Of a DNA stretch of 64,000 bases, positions 55,830-64,000 are shown piece after piece. Under the pieces are notes generated by a model. That model was not told the DNA's origin, did no database searches, and saw nothing but the letters and a program-made list of their open reading frames with translations. Position numbers and translations under genes: made by a program. Origin of the DNA: Histidinibacterium lentulum (GTDB lineage: Bacteria > Pseudomonadota > Alphaproteobacteria > Rhodobacterales > Rhodobacteraceae); NCBI RefSeq assembly GCF_003789055.1, contig NZ_ML119088.1:62001-126000 (forward strand). Reading direction: 5' to 3'. Each line of letters starts with the position of its first letter. Position 1 is the first letter of the stretch.

Positions 55830-56015
55830 GGGAATCGCTTCGGTCAATGATGGTCCGAGGCGATCTATACGTCCGGGCGACGCGGCGTCACGAGGGGCTG
55901 CCTGACGTGGCGGCCGGAATGTGACCGAAGGGCTTCACCGGGAGGAGCACCGCTCCTTCGCGGCAGACCGGCCCTGCGATCCGGGCGGGGATCGCGGGGC
56001 CGGGGCCGGGGCGGG

Positions 56016-57731
56016 TCACTCGCCCGCGATCAGGCCCATGGACTCGAGCTTGAGGATCACCTGATGGGCGCAGTTGTCCACGTCCACGCTTTCGGTCTCC
56101 AGCCGCAGTTCGGGGTCCTGCGGCACGTCGTAGGGGTCGGAGATGCCGGTGAATTCCTTGATCTTGCCCTCGCGGGCGAGCTTGTAGAGCCCCTTGCGGT
56201 CGCGGCGCTCGCATTCCTCGATGGAGGTGGCGACATGGACCTCGACGAAGGCGCCGAACTGCTCGATCTCCTCGCGCACGGCGCGGCGGGTGGCGGCGTA
56301 GGGCGCGATGGGCGCGCAGATGGCGATGCCGCCGTTCTTGGTGATCTCGGAGGCGACATAGCCGATGCGGCGGATGTTGAGGTCGCGGTGCTCCTTGGAG
56401 AAGCCGAGCTCGGACGAGAGGTTCTTGCGCACGATGTCTCCGTCGAGCAGCGTCACCGGCCGGCCGCCCATCTCCATCAGCTTGACCATGAGCGCGTTTG
56501 CGATGGTCGACTTGCCCGAGCCCGAGAAGCCCGTGAAGAACACGGTGAAGCCCTGGCGCGACCGCGGCGGGCGGGTGCGGCGCAGCTCCTTGACCACCTC
56601 GGGGAAGGAGAACCACTCGGGGATCTCGAGCCCCTCCTGCAGGCGGCGGCGCAGTTCGGTGCCGGAGATGTTGAGGATGGTGACGGTGTCGCGGTCCTCG
56701 ATCTCGTCGGCGGGCTCGTATTGCGCGCGTTCCTGGATGTAGACCATGTGCTTGAAGTCGACCATCTCGATGCCGATTTCGGCCTGGTGCTCGCGGAACA
56801 GGTCCTGGGCGTCGTAGGGGCCGTAGAAATCCTCTCCGGCGGAATTCTTGCCGGGGCCTGCGTGGTCGCGGCCGACGATCATGTGGGTGCAGCCGTGGTT
56901 GCGGCGGATGATGCCGTGCCAGACCGCCTCGCGCGGGCCAGCCATGCGCATGGCGAGGTTCAGAAGGCTGAGATGCGTGGTGGAGGCCGGGTACTTGTCC
57001 AGAACCGCCTCGTAGCAGCGCACGCGGGTGAAATGGTCCACGTCGCCGGGCTTCGTCATGCCGACGACGGGGTGGATCAGCAGGTTCGCCTGCGCCTCCC
57101 TGGCGGCGCGGAAGGTCAGTTCCTGGTGCGCGCGGTGCAGCGGGTTGCGGGTCTGGAAGGCGACGACGCGGCGCCAGCCGACCTTGCGGAAATAGGCGCG
57201 CAGCTCGTTCGGCGTGTCGCGGCGGGCGCGGAAGTCGTAATGGACGGGCTGCTGGATGCCGGTGACCGGCCCGCCGAGGTAGACGGGGCCGGCGCGGTGG
57301 TGGAGGTAGTAGACCGCCGGATGCGCCTCGTCGTTGGCGCCGAAGACCTTCTCCGCCTCGCGGGCCTTGTCGGGGGTCCACTTGTCGGTGACGGTCATGG
57401 TGGCGAGGATCACGCCCTCCTGGTCGCGAAGCGCGATGTCCTGGCCCAGCTCGACGGTCTCGGCGAATTTCTCAGACACGTCGAGGGTCACCGGGATCGG
57501 CCAGAGCTTGCCGTCGGCGGTGCGCATGGTCTCTACGACGCCGTCGTAATCCTCCTCGGTGAGGAAGCCCTTGAGCGGGAAGAAGCCGCCGTTCATCAGA
57601 AGCTCGAGGTCGCAGATCTGCCGCTCGGTCAGGTCCCATGACGTAAGGTTCGCCGCCTCGGCCTTCATCTTCTGCGCGCTCTCGTAGGAGACGTAGAGTT
57701 CCGGGATCGGGGCGAGGTTTTCGATGGCCAT
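56016..57731 (-). CDS. Bifunctional sulfate adenylyltransferase/adenylylsulfate kinase
   Basis: A 571-residue Sat-CysC fusion that converts sulfate to APS and then PAPS for sulfur assimilation. The N-terminal PUA-like and catalytic ATP-sulfurylase domains span about 1-385, with FQTRNPLHRAHQEL and MIVGRDHAGPG. The C-terminal APS kinase (about 390-571) carries the P-loop TGFSGSGKSTIANALM and VTLLDGDIVRKNLSSELGFS. The ATG at 57731 (MAIENLAPIPELYVSYESA) starts the conserved region; the frame extending further upstream is not conserved-looking. It diverges from the ECF sigma gene; a palindrome lies between them. Confidence 0.96.
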   Translation of the reverse strand: MAIENLAPIPELYVSYESAQKMKAEAANLTSWDLTERQICDLELLMNGGFFPLKGFLTEEDYDGVVETMRTADGKLWPIPVTLDVSEKFAETVELGQDIALRDQEGVILATMTVTDKWTPDKAREAEKVFGANDEAHPAVYYLHHRAGPVYLGGPVTGIQQPVHYDFRARRDTPNELRAYFRKVGWRRVVAFQTRNPLHRAHQELTFRAAREAQANLLIHPVVGMTKPGDVDHFTRVRCYEAVLDKYPASTTHLSLLNLAMRMAGPREAVWHGIIRRNHGCTHMIVGRDHAGPGKNSAGEDFYGPYDAQDLFREHQAEIGIEMVDFKHMVYIQERAQYEPADEIEDRDTVTILNISGTELRRRLQEGLEIPEWFSFPEVVKELRRTRPPRSRQGFTVFFTGFSGSGKSTIANALMVKLMEMGGRPVTLLDGDIVRKNLSSELGFSKEHRDLNIRRIGYVASEITKNGGIAICAPIAPYAATRRAVREEIEQFGAFVEVHVATSIEECERRDRKGLYKLAREGKIKEFTGISDPYDVPQDPELRLETESVDVDNCAHQVILKLESMGLIAGE

Positions 57732-57854
57732 CTGACTTTCTCGACTTGACTGGAGTTGGCGCGCTCCTAGACCGCCGCCGGGCGCGAGCGCAAGCGTCCG
57801 GGGGGCGATTTCCGCCGGGGCATGGCGGACAACCGACAGGTGCATGGCGGTTTG

Positions 57855-57871
57855 TTGCTGCATTGCAGCAA
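57855..57871. promoter_or_regulatory. TGC-rich palindrome between sat-cysC and the sigma factor gene
   Basis: TTGCTGCA-T-TGCAGCAA is a perfect 8-1-8 inverted repeat, 124 bp upstream of the sat-cysC start and 112 bp upstream of the sigma gene. The CTGC...GCAG pattern resembles the TGC-rich sites bound by PhaR-type regulators of polyhydroxyalkanoate genes. No phasin gene is adjacent, so the regulator is uncertain. Confidence 0.5.
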
Positions 57872-57982
57872 ATCCCTGAGCTGGGTCCGGATTGGCGCCG
57901 TTCGGGCGGTGCGGATTGCACGCGGCGCCCGCATCGGCCAGTGTCGGCCCAAGTGCATTTCCCGGAGCGGCGGCATCTTCAG

Positions 57983-58525
57983 GTGACACCCGAGGACGAG
58001 ATCGAGGCGCTGATCGCGCGGCTCCCGCTGGGCGATCGGGCGGCCTTCGGACGACTTTATGACCTGACCGGGGCGAAACTCCACGGCGTGTGCCTGCGTG
58101 TCCTCAAGGACGGGACGGCGGCGGAGGACGCGGTGCAGGAGACCTATGTGAAGGTGTGGAACGCTGCGGGCCGCTTCGCGCCGGGTGCGGGAAGCGCGAT
58201 GGGCTGGCTGGTGACGATCGCGCGGAACACCGCGATCGACCGGCTGCGCGCGCGGCGCCGGGGCGAGGTCGGCACCGAGGCGGCCGAGGCGCTTCCCGCG
58301 CCGGGCGCGACCCCCGAGGCGGTCGCGGAGGCGCGGTCCGAGGCCGCGCGCATCGTCCTGTGCCTCGACGAGCTGGACCCCGGACACCGCGCGGCGGTGG
58401 TGGGCGTCTATCTCGACGGGCTGAGCTACGCCGACCTCGCCGAGCGGCGGGGAATGCCCCTGAACACGGTCCGCACCTGGCTGCGCCGCAGCCTGCAGCG
58501 CCTGAAGGAATGCATGGCGAGATGA
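57983..58525 (+). CDS. ECF RNA polymerase sigma factor
   Basis: A 180-residue group IV sigma factor. The sigma-2 region is at about 15-80 (FGRLYDLTGAKLHGVCLRVL, AEDAVQETYVKVWNAAGRF), and sigma-4 at about 120-178 (DLAERRGMPLNTVRTWLRRS helix-turn-helix). The start is uncertain: GTG 57983 (VTPEDEIEAL) is used, but GTG 57950 is also in frame and no strong ribosome site decides. It overlaps the RskA-like anti-sigma gene by four bases, the usual coupling of a sigma factor with its inhibitor. Confidence 0.92.
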   Translation: MTPEDEIEALIARLPLGDRAAFGRLYDLTGAKLHGVCLRVLKDGTAAEDAVQETYVKVWNAAGRFAPGAGSAMGWLVTIARNTAIDRLRARRRGEVGTEAAEALPAPGATPEAVAEARSEAARIVLCLDELDPGHRAAVVGVYLDGLSYADLAERRGMPLNTVRTWLRRSLQRLKECMAR

Positions 58526-59208
58526 GCACCGAGCCGCTGACCCCGGAGGACGACGCGCTGGCAGCCGAATACGCGCTGTCCCTGCTCGAGGGTGCCGAGC
58601 GGGCGGAGGTCGAGGCGCGTCTGGCGCGGGAGCCCGCGCTGGCGGCGGCGGTGGCGCGCTGGCAGGCGGCGTTCGCGGAGCTGGCGGAGGAGGTGGCGCC
58701 GGTACCGGTGCCCGAGCGCGTGCGGCGGCGGCTAGAGGCGCGGCTCTTCGCGCCCCCGCCGGGCGCGCGGACTGCGGCCGGGCCGGGCTGGCTGCGCTGG
58801 CTGTCGGGCGTCGCGGTGTCGGGCGCGGTCGTCGTCGCCCTCTTCCTCGTCGCGCCGCTGCCGGGTCTGCGCTTTGCCCCCGCCTTCACCGCCGAGCTGC
58901 AGGCGGAGGACAGCGCGCTGGATATCCTTGCCAGCTACGATCCCGGGCGCGGCGAGCTGCGGGTGGAGCGCCGGGCGGGCGGGCCGCCCGCGGGCCGTGT
59001 GCTTCAGCTCTGGGCGCTGGCCGGGGATGCCGCGCCGGTCTCGCTGGGCCTTCTCGAAAGCGAGGCGACGCGGCTCGTCCTGCCGCCGGAGCTCGCCCCC
59101 GTCGCCGGGGAGCTGACCCTTGCGGTCAGCGAGGAGCCGCCCGGCGGTTCGCCCACGGGCCTGCCCACCGGACAGGTCCTCGCCGCCGCGCCGGTCCAGC
59201 CGCTGTAA
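58522..59208 (+). CDS. Anti-sigma factor, RskA/ChrR-type membrane protein
   Basis: A 228-residue single-span membrane protein. The N-terminal sigma-binding region is at about 1-60 (LAAEYALSLLEGAERAEVEA). One helix is at about 92-115 (WLSGVAVSGAVVVALFLVAP). The periplasmic RskA domain has RVLQLWALAGDAAPVSLGLL and ends with a Pro/Gly-rich GEPTGLPTGQVLAA-type stretch (PPGGSPTGLPTGQVLAAAPV). It holds the upstream sigma factor inactive until a periplasmic signal arrives. Start at 58522 overlaps the sigma stop. Confidence 0.92.
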   Translation: MSTEPLTPEDDALAAEYALSLLEGAERAEVEARLAREPALAAAVARWQAAFAELAEEVAPVPVPERVRRRLEARLFAPPPGARTAAGPGWLRWLSGVAVSGAVVVALFLVAPLPGLRFAPAFTAELQAEDSALDILASYDPGRGELRVERRAGGPPAGRVLQLWALAGDAAPVSLGLLESEATRLVLPPELAPVAGELTLAVSEEPPGGSPTGLPTGQVLAAAPVQPL

Positions 59209-59257
59209 GGCATCCGGCGCAAGATTAACGCAACGTCATTCTGAAACTCTTCGGCGG

Positions 59258-59275
59258 TTCCGCTCGTGAGCGGAA
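59258..59275. promoter_or_regulatory. Perfect palindrome upstream of the fasciclin gene
   Basis: TTCCGCTC-GT-GAGCGGAA (8-2-8) lies 50 bases after the anti-sigma stop and 51 bases before the fasciclin start. It could be an mRNA hairpin ending the sigma/anti-sigma transcript or an operator for the fasciclin gene. Confidence 0.5.
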
Positions 59276-59325
59276 TGTCCGGCGCAATCGGGCGCCCGAT
59301 CAACCGAGACCCGAGGGAGATTCCA

Positions 59326-59895
59326 ATGACGAGACTTTCGCTGACCGCCGCAGCCGCCATCGCCGCCCTTGCCGTGGGTGGGACCGCCCATGCGCAGGCC
59401 ATGATGACCGAGAACCCCATGGTCGGGGGCGCGGCGATGTTCGCCGACCGGACCATCGTGGAGAATGCCGTGAACTCGGCCGACCACACCACGCTCGTCG
59501 CGGCGGTGCAGGCGGCGGGTCTCGTCGAGACGCTCTCGGGCCGCGGGCCGTTCACGGTCTTCGCGCCGACCAATGCCGCCTTCGACCAGCTGCCCGCGGG
59601 CACCGTGGACACGCTGCTGGAGCCCGGGAACATCGAGATGCTGCGGACCGTGCTGACCTGCCATGTCGCCTCGGCCGAGGCGATGTCCGCCGCGGTCCGC
59701 GGCCTGACGGCCGACCCGAGCGGGACCTACGCGGTGCCGACGCTGGGCGGCTGCACCCTGCGGGCCAGCCTCGCGGGCGGCATGGTCCGGCTGGCGGACG
59801 AAACCGGCAACGTCGCCATGGTGACGATCCCCAACGTGATGCAGTCGAACGGCGTGATCCACGTCATCGACACCGTGATGCTGCCGGCGATGTAA
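59326..59895 (+). CDS. Secreted fasciclin (FAS1) domain protein
   Basis: A 189-residue exported protein. The ATG at 59326 gives signal peptide MTRLSLTAAAAIAALAVGG ending AHAQ and has GAGGGAGA 5 bases upstream; an earlier in-frame ATG (59266) is rejected. One FAS1 domain follows, with LVAAVQAAGLVETLSGRGPF then TVFAPTNAAFDQLPAGTVD (H1 motif), and the closing NGVIHVIDTVMLP (H2 motif). FAS1 proteins are cell-surface or adhesion proteins. The sigma/anti-sigma/fasciclin triple suggests it is a target of the sigma factor. Confidence 0.94.
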   Translation: MTRLSLTAAAAIAALAVGGTAHAQAMMTENPMVGGAAMFADRTIVENAVNSADHTTLVAAVQAAGLVETLSGRGPFTVFAPTNAAFDQLPAGTVDTLLEPGNIEMLRTVLTCHVASAEAMSAAVRGLTADPSGTYAVPTLGGCTLRASLAGGMVRLADETGNVAMVTIPNVMQSNGVIHVIDTVMLPAM

Positions 59896-59904
59896 ACCCC
59901 CCGT

Positions 59905-59920
59905 CGGCAGTCTGCTGCCG
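59905..59920. terminator. Hairpin between fasciclin gene and trxB
   Basis: CGGCAG-TCTG-CTGCCG is a perfect 6-bp stem between the two convergent genes, followed by a GATCCTTTT run on the plus strand. It can serve the fasciclin transcript as an intrinsic terminator. Confidence 0.6.
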
Positions 59921-59990
59921 CCCAGATCCTTTTCGGCAGCAGGGAGGGCCCCGGTATCGTCGCGATGCCGGGGTCCTGCCTTTCGTCGCG

Positions 59991-61676
<1,686 letters not shown>

Positions 61677-62441
61677 TCAGGCGACGCCGAGCAGATCGAG
61701 GTCCGAGAGCCGCAGGCGGCTGAAGCGCATCGGCCCGAAGGACGCCACGTCCGCCCGGTGCGGAAAGAGCGACATGTAGAGCGCGAGCGCGTCTCCCCGC
61801 AGGCCGAGCTCGTGCAGCGTGCCGGGATGGTGGCTTTCGAGCTCCACCCCCTGGGCCACGACGCGGTGATGCCCGGCGAGGCTGATGTGGAACACCTGCA
61901 CCGGCGAGGGCGGCGTCAGCTCGATCACGTTGCAGCCGTCGATCAGGTCGCGGGCGGGCAGGAAGGCGCCGTCGGCGCGGGTGATGCGCTGCACGGCCTC
62001 GGTGCGGTGGTAGATCCGCGCGAGGGGTCCCAGCACGAGGTCGGGCATGGGCCGCGCGATGCCGAGCGCATCGGCCGCGATCCGGGTCAGGGAGCCCATG
62101 ACCGGCGACTGGCCCTGCGCGCCCGGCACGATCGTCGTGGACCCGCGCCAGAGCACGGGCTGAAAGCCTGCGTCCACGGTGCGCACCCGGTCGCCGGGCA
62201 GCAGGTCCTCGATCGCCACGGGCCCCGCCTCGGTGGAGAAGAGCGTGCCGCGGGCGAAGGCGGCGAAGGCGGATTCGAAGGCCGGAAGGGCGGGGGCGAC
62301 GGTGCTGCGCTCCGCGATGTCGCCCCGAGCGTCCAGCCACATGACCTCGTAGCGCCGCATGAGGGGGCGCGGACGGGCGTCCGGGGCGGAGGGGCGGGCT
62401 TTGCGCACGTCGAAACGTGCGCGGGCGGGGGTAATCGTCAT
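61677..62441 (-). CDS. Stand-alone Hint-domain (hedgehog/intein-like) protein
   Basis: A 254-residue protein. After a basic N-terminal region (residues 1-60), a Hint_2-type domain spans about 63-205: FARGTLFSTEAGPVAIEDLL, PGDRVRTVDAGFQPVLWRGS, LARIYHRTEAV, DLIDGCNVIEL and FHISLAGHHRVVAQGVELES. The opening residue after ARG is Thr-Leu-Phe instead of a clear Cys, so splicing is unlikely. The ATG at 62441 is used because the frame further upstream lacks conservation. Such proteins are common and uncharacterised in Rhodobacterales. Confidence 0.85.
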   Translation of the reverse strand: MTITPARARFDVRKARPSAPDARPRPLMRRYEVMWLDARGDIAERSTVAPALPAFESAFAAFARGTLFSTEAGPVAIEDLLPGDRVRTVDAGFQPVLWRGSTTIVPGAQGQSPVMGSLTRIAADALGIARPMPDLVLGPLARIYHRTEAVQRITRADGAFLPARDLIDGCNVIELTPPSPVQVFHISLAGHHRVVAQGVELESHHPGTLHELGLRGDALALYMSLFPHRADVASFGPMRFSRLRLSDLDLLGVA

Positions 62442-62864
62442 GCGAACACCTTGCGGCTGGTCACATCGTCCGTCGGCCCCCACCGACGACGTCAGAGGAC
62501 GTTTCTGGATGTGGCCTTGTCGCCCCGCGGAGCCCGCCCGGTCAAGCGAGAGGGCCGCGACGTCCGCGAGGCCCGGACAATCGGAGGGAGCCGGAGGGAT
62601 CGTTCGGGATGGGTCTACAACCCGCGCCACATTCCGGCGGGGCAGGCACGTCCGGGACGAATCGGACGGAGGACGGGCGGTAGGCCGGGAGCCTCCGGAC
62701 CCGCGCCGCCATCGAAAGAGCGGGAGTCGCGGCCGTCGGGGAGCGGGATCGGCACCTGCGCAGCGCCCTTGCCCGTCCCGGCGGCGCGCCGTGGTCCGGG
62801 CGGGACGGGGCCGGTCGCGGGGGCTGACGGAGGGCGCGCGGTCCCGCGGCGGCGCCCTGCGCTC
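62442..62864. other. 423-bp intergenic region without a recognised gene
   Basis: It holds the leader of the Hint-domain gene, with a small CGTCGG/CCGACG hairpin at 62471-62488, and otherwise GC-rich sequence with no persuasive gene or repeat. Its right end contains the start of the hairpin at 62854-62876. Confidence 0.4.
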
Positions 62865-62876
62865 TCAGCGCAGGGC
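62854..62876 (-). terminator. Hairpin spanning the stop codon of the 67-residue ORF
   Basis: GCCCTGCGCT-CTC-AGCGCAGGGC is a perfect 10-bp stem. The stop codon of the small gene (62865-62867) falls in the loop and stem junction, so this may be an end-of-transcript structure that overlaps coding sequence. Confidence 0.5.
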
Positions 62877-63068
62877 CTGGTCGAGGTCGAAGCGGCGGGC
62901 GGCGGCGGCGATGCGGGCGCGGGTCTGCGCGAGGTTCACGATCTCGTCCCGCCGCTGGCGGCGGGCGATCAGGGCGGCGCGCGGCGCGCCGCGTTCGAAG
63001 GGCATCCGCAGCTTCAGGCCTGCGGCCTCGTCCTGGATCCGGTCGATCACCCGTGTGCGGTCCTTCAT
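62865..63068 (-). CDS. 67-residue basic protein of unknown function
   Basis: Begins MKDRTRVIDRIQDEAAGLKL and ends FDLDQALR. It is helical, rich in Arg and Ala, with no Cys and no membrane segment. The ribosome site AAGGGGGGA is 5 bases upstream of the ATG at 63068, which is the main reason to accept it. The codon third positions look GC-rich like those of neighbours. It may be a small nucleic-acid-binding or regulatory protein, but no family was recognised. Confidence 0.6.
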   Translation of the reverse strand: MKDRTRVIDRIQDEAAGLKLRMPFERGAPRAALIARRQRRDEIVNLAQTRARIAAAARRFDLDQALR

Positions 63069-63220
63069 GGCATCCCCCCTTGCGGCGCTGGTCCGGCCCT
63101 CGTGCCGGTAACGACCGAGTCACCATGACGGCGCGGCGGAATTTTGACGCCTGAGCGGCAATTATGGGTGAAACCGGCCCGGATTGGCCACGGGAGCGAA
63201 ACGAGTGCCGCGCCCGCGCG

Positions 63221-63976
63221 TCACAGACGGATCGCCGAGATCAGACGGCCGTAATCGGCCTCGCGGGCATGGACGGTGCGGCGGTAGCTGAAGAACCGCT
63301 CGGGGTCGCCATAGGTGCAGTGGCGCGTCCATTGGGCCTCGCCCACGCCCGCCGCGCGCAGCCGGTGCAGCACGAAGCCGGGCAGGTCGAAGTGCATCCG
63401 GTCGCCTTCTCCGTTGGCGAAGAACCGGGCGTTGTCCGCCTCCTCGGCGGTGAAGGTCTCGAAGAACTCGGGTCCCACCTCGTAGGCGCGCTGGCTGATC
63501 GTGGGTCCGATCACCGCGCGGATGCCGGCACGGGTGGCGCCGAGCGCCTCCATCGCCTCGACCGTGGCCTCGAGCACGCCCGAGAGCGCGCCGCGCCAGC
63601 CGGCATGGGCCGCGCCGATCACCCCGGCGCCCGCGTCCGAGAACAGCACCGGGCCGCAATCGGCGGTCAGCACCGAGAGCGCCACGCCAGGCGTCGCGGT
63701 CACCAGCGCATCGGCCTCCTCGCGCGGGGTCTCGGGGGCGGTGACGGTGACGACCCGCGCGGAATGAACCTGGTGCACGCCCACCAGCGCCTCCGCGGGC
63801 AGTCCCAGGGCGAGGGCCGCGCGGGTCCGGTTGATCCGCACGACCTCGTGCTGGTCCGACGAGCCGTAGCCGCAGTTCAGCCCCCGGAACACGCCCGAGG
63901 AGGCGCCGCCGTCCCGGCCGAAGAAGCCGTGCGGCAGCGGGGCCAGCAGGTCGGAGGTGATGATGTCGAGCGTCAT
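63221..63976 (-). CDS. pgeF: Peptidoglycan editing factor PgeF (YfiH/laccase-domain family)
   Basis: A 251-residue copper- or zinc-dependent enzyme of the DUF152/YfiH family, which removes mis-incorporated residues from peptidoglycan precursors or acts as a polyphenol oxidase. The metal-binding motifs are VHQVHSARVVTV (His), LSVLTADCGPVLFSD (Cys), GAAHAGWRGALSGVLE (His), and the C-terminal RHCTYGDPERFFSYRR. The protein starts MTLDIITSDLLAPLPHGFFG. It appears to overlap the preceding gene by four bases at the right edge. Confidence 0.95.
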   Translation of the reverse strand: MTLDIITSDLLAPLPHGFFGRDGGASSGVFRGLNCGYGSSDQHEVVRINRTRAALALGLPAEALVGVHQVHSARVVTVTAPETPREEADALVTATPGVALSVLTADCGPVLFSDAGAGVIGAAHAGWRGALSGVLEATVEAMEALGATRAGIRAVIGPTISQRAYEVGPEFFETFTAEEADNARFFANGEGDRMHFDLPGFVLHRLRAAGVGEAQWTRHCTYGDPERFFSYRRTVHAREADYGRLISAIRL

Positions 63977-64000
63977 GGCTCCAGACCGGGCAAGGGCGGC
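63973..64000 (-). CDS. Possible 3' end of an upstream gene (partial)
   Basis: Only the last eight or nine codons lie in the window; read on the minus strand they give PPLPGLEP and a TGA overlapping the pgeF ATG. In Rhodobacterales a SAM-dependent methyltransferase of the NDUFAF7 type commonly precedes pgeF and ends in a similar Pro-rich tail. That is suggestive but cannot be confirmed from so few codons. Confidence 0.35.

Overview
The window is a contiguous, gene-dense, very GC-rich stretch that reads as an alphaproteobacterial chromosome, most likely Rhodobacterales (a Rhodobacter/Roseobacter-type organism). The reasons are the ctaC-ctaB-orf-ctaG-ctaE-surf1-thrC-M16 peptidase order, a Rhodobacter gene-transfer-agent head-spike gene pair, a Tad cluster with an OmpA-like lipoprotein between cpaC and cpaE, and bacteriochlorophyll genes bchE/bchJ with FnrL- and PpsR-type sites. 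The organism is therefore probably an anoxygenic phototroph. No tRNA, rRNA, CRISPR array, insertion sequence or prophage was recognised.

Layout. 1-7.6 kb: minus-strand Tad/Flp pilus cluster (two Flp-like pilins, cpaB, cpaC, OmpA-like lipoprotein, cpaE/tadZ, cpaF, start of tadB). 8.0-13.3 kb: a lytic transglycosylase, then an envelope-sugar cassette (HAD-UbiA fusion, DprE2-like and DprE1-like enzymes, flippase-like membrane protein) that could make and flip polyprenyl-phosphate-arabinose. 13.4-17.0 kb: GNAT, 3-oxoacid CoA-transferase subunits with a DUF1801 gene between them, TrkH/KtrB. 17.2-22.8 kb: topA, dprA, tldD. 23.0-30.6 kb: aa3-type cytochrome oxidase subunits II and III with assembly factors, thrC, M16 peptidase, GNAT. 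30.7-32.9 kb: MBL-fold protein and FAD dehydrogenase. 32.9-33.8 kb: gene-free region with a degenerate tandem repeat of about 91 bp. 33.8-38.9 kb: PAS-GGDEF-EAL protein, aldo/keto reductase, TolB-like protein, nadD, tdk. 39.1-42.3 kb: FabH-like synthase, GTA spike genes ghsA/ghsB, a lipoprotein. 42.5-47.1 kb: carB and a GT87-like glycosyltransferase. 47.3-50.9 kb: bchE, bchJ, cfa. 51.0-64.0 kb: aspS, acetyltransferase, a 23-residue ORF, autotransporter, sat-cysC fusion, ECF sigma/anti-sigma/fasciclin module, trxB, Lrp regulator, Hint-domain protein, a 67-residue ORF, pgeF.

How the genes work together. Two oxygen-related regions carry matching regulatory signatures. A perfect FNR palindrome lies between tldD and ctaC, and an FNR-type site overlaps a perfect PpsR/CrtJ site in front of bchE. 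This suggests one FnrL/PpsR programme acting on respiration and on oxygen-sensitive bacteriochlorophyll synthesis. The arabinose cassette sits beside the pilus locus, and a GT-C type glycosyltransferase lies elsewhere in the window. This raises an untested hypothesis of pilin or envelope arabinosylation. All calls come from reading translated sequence; no database search was run.
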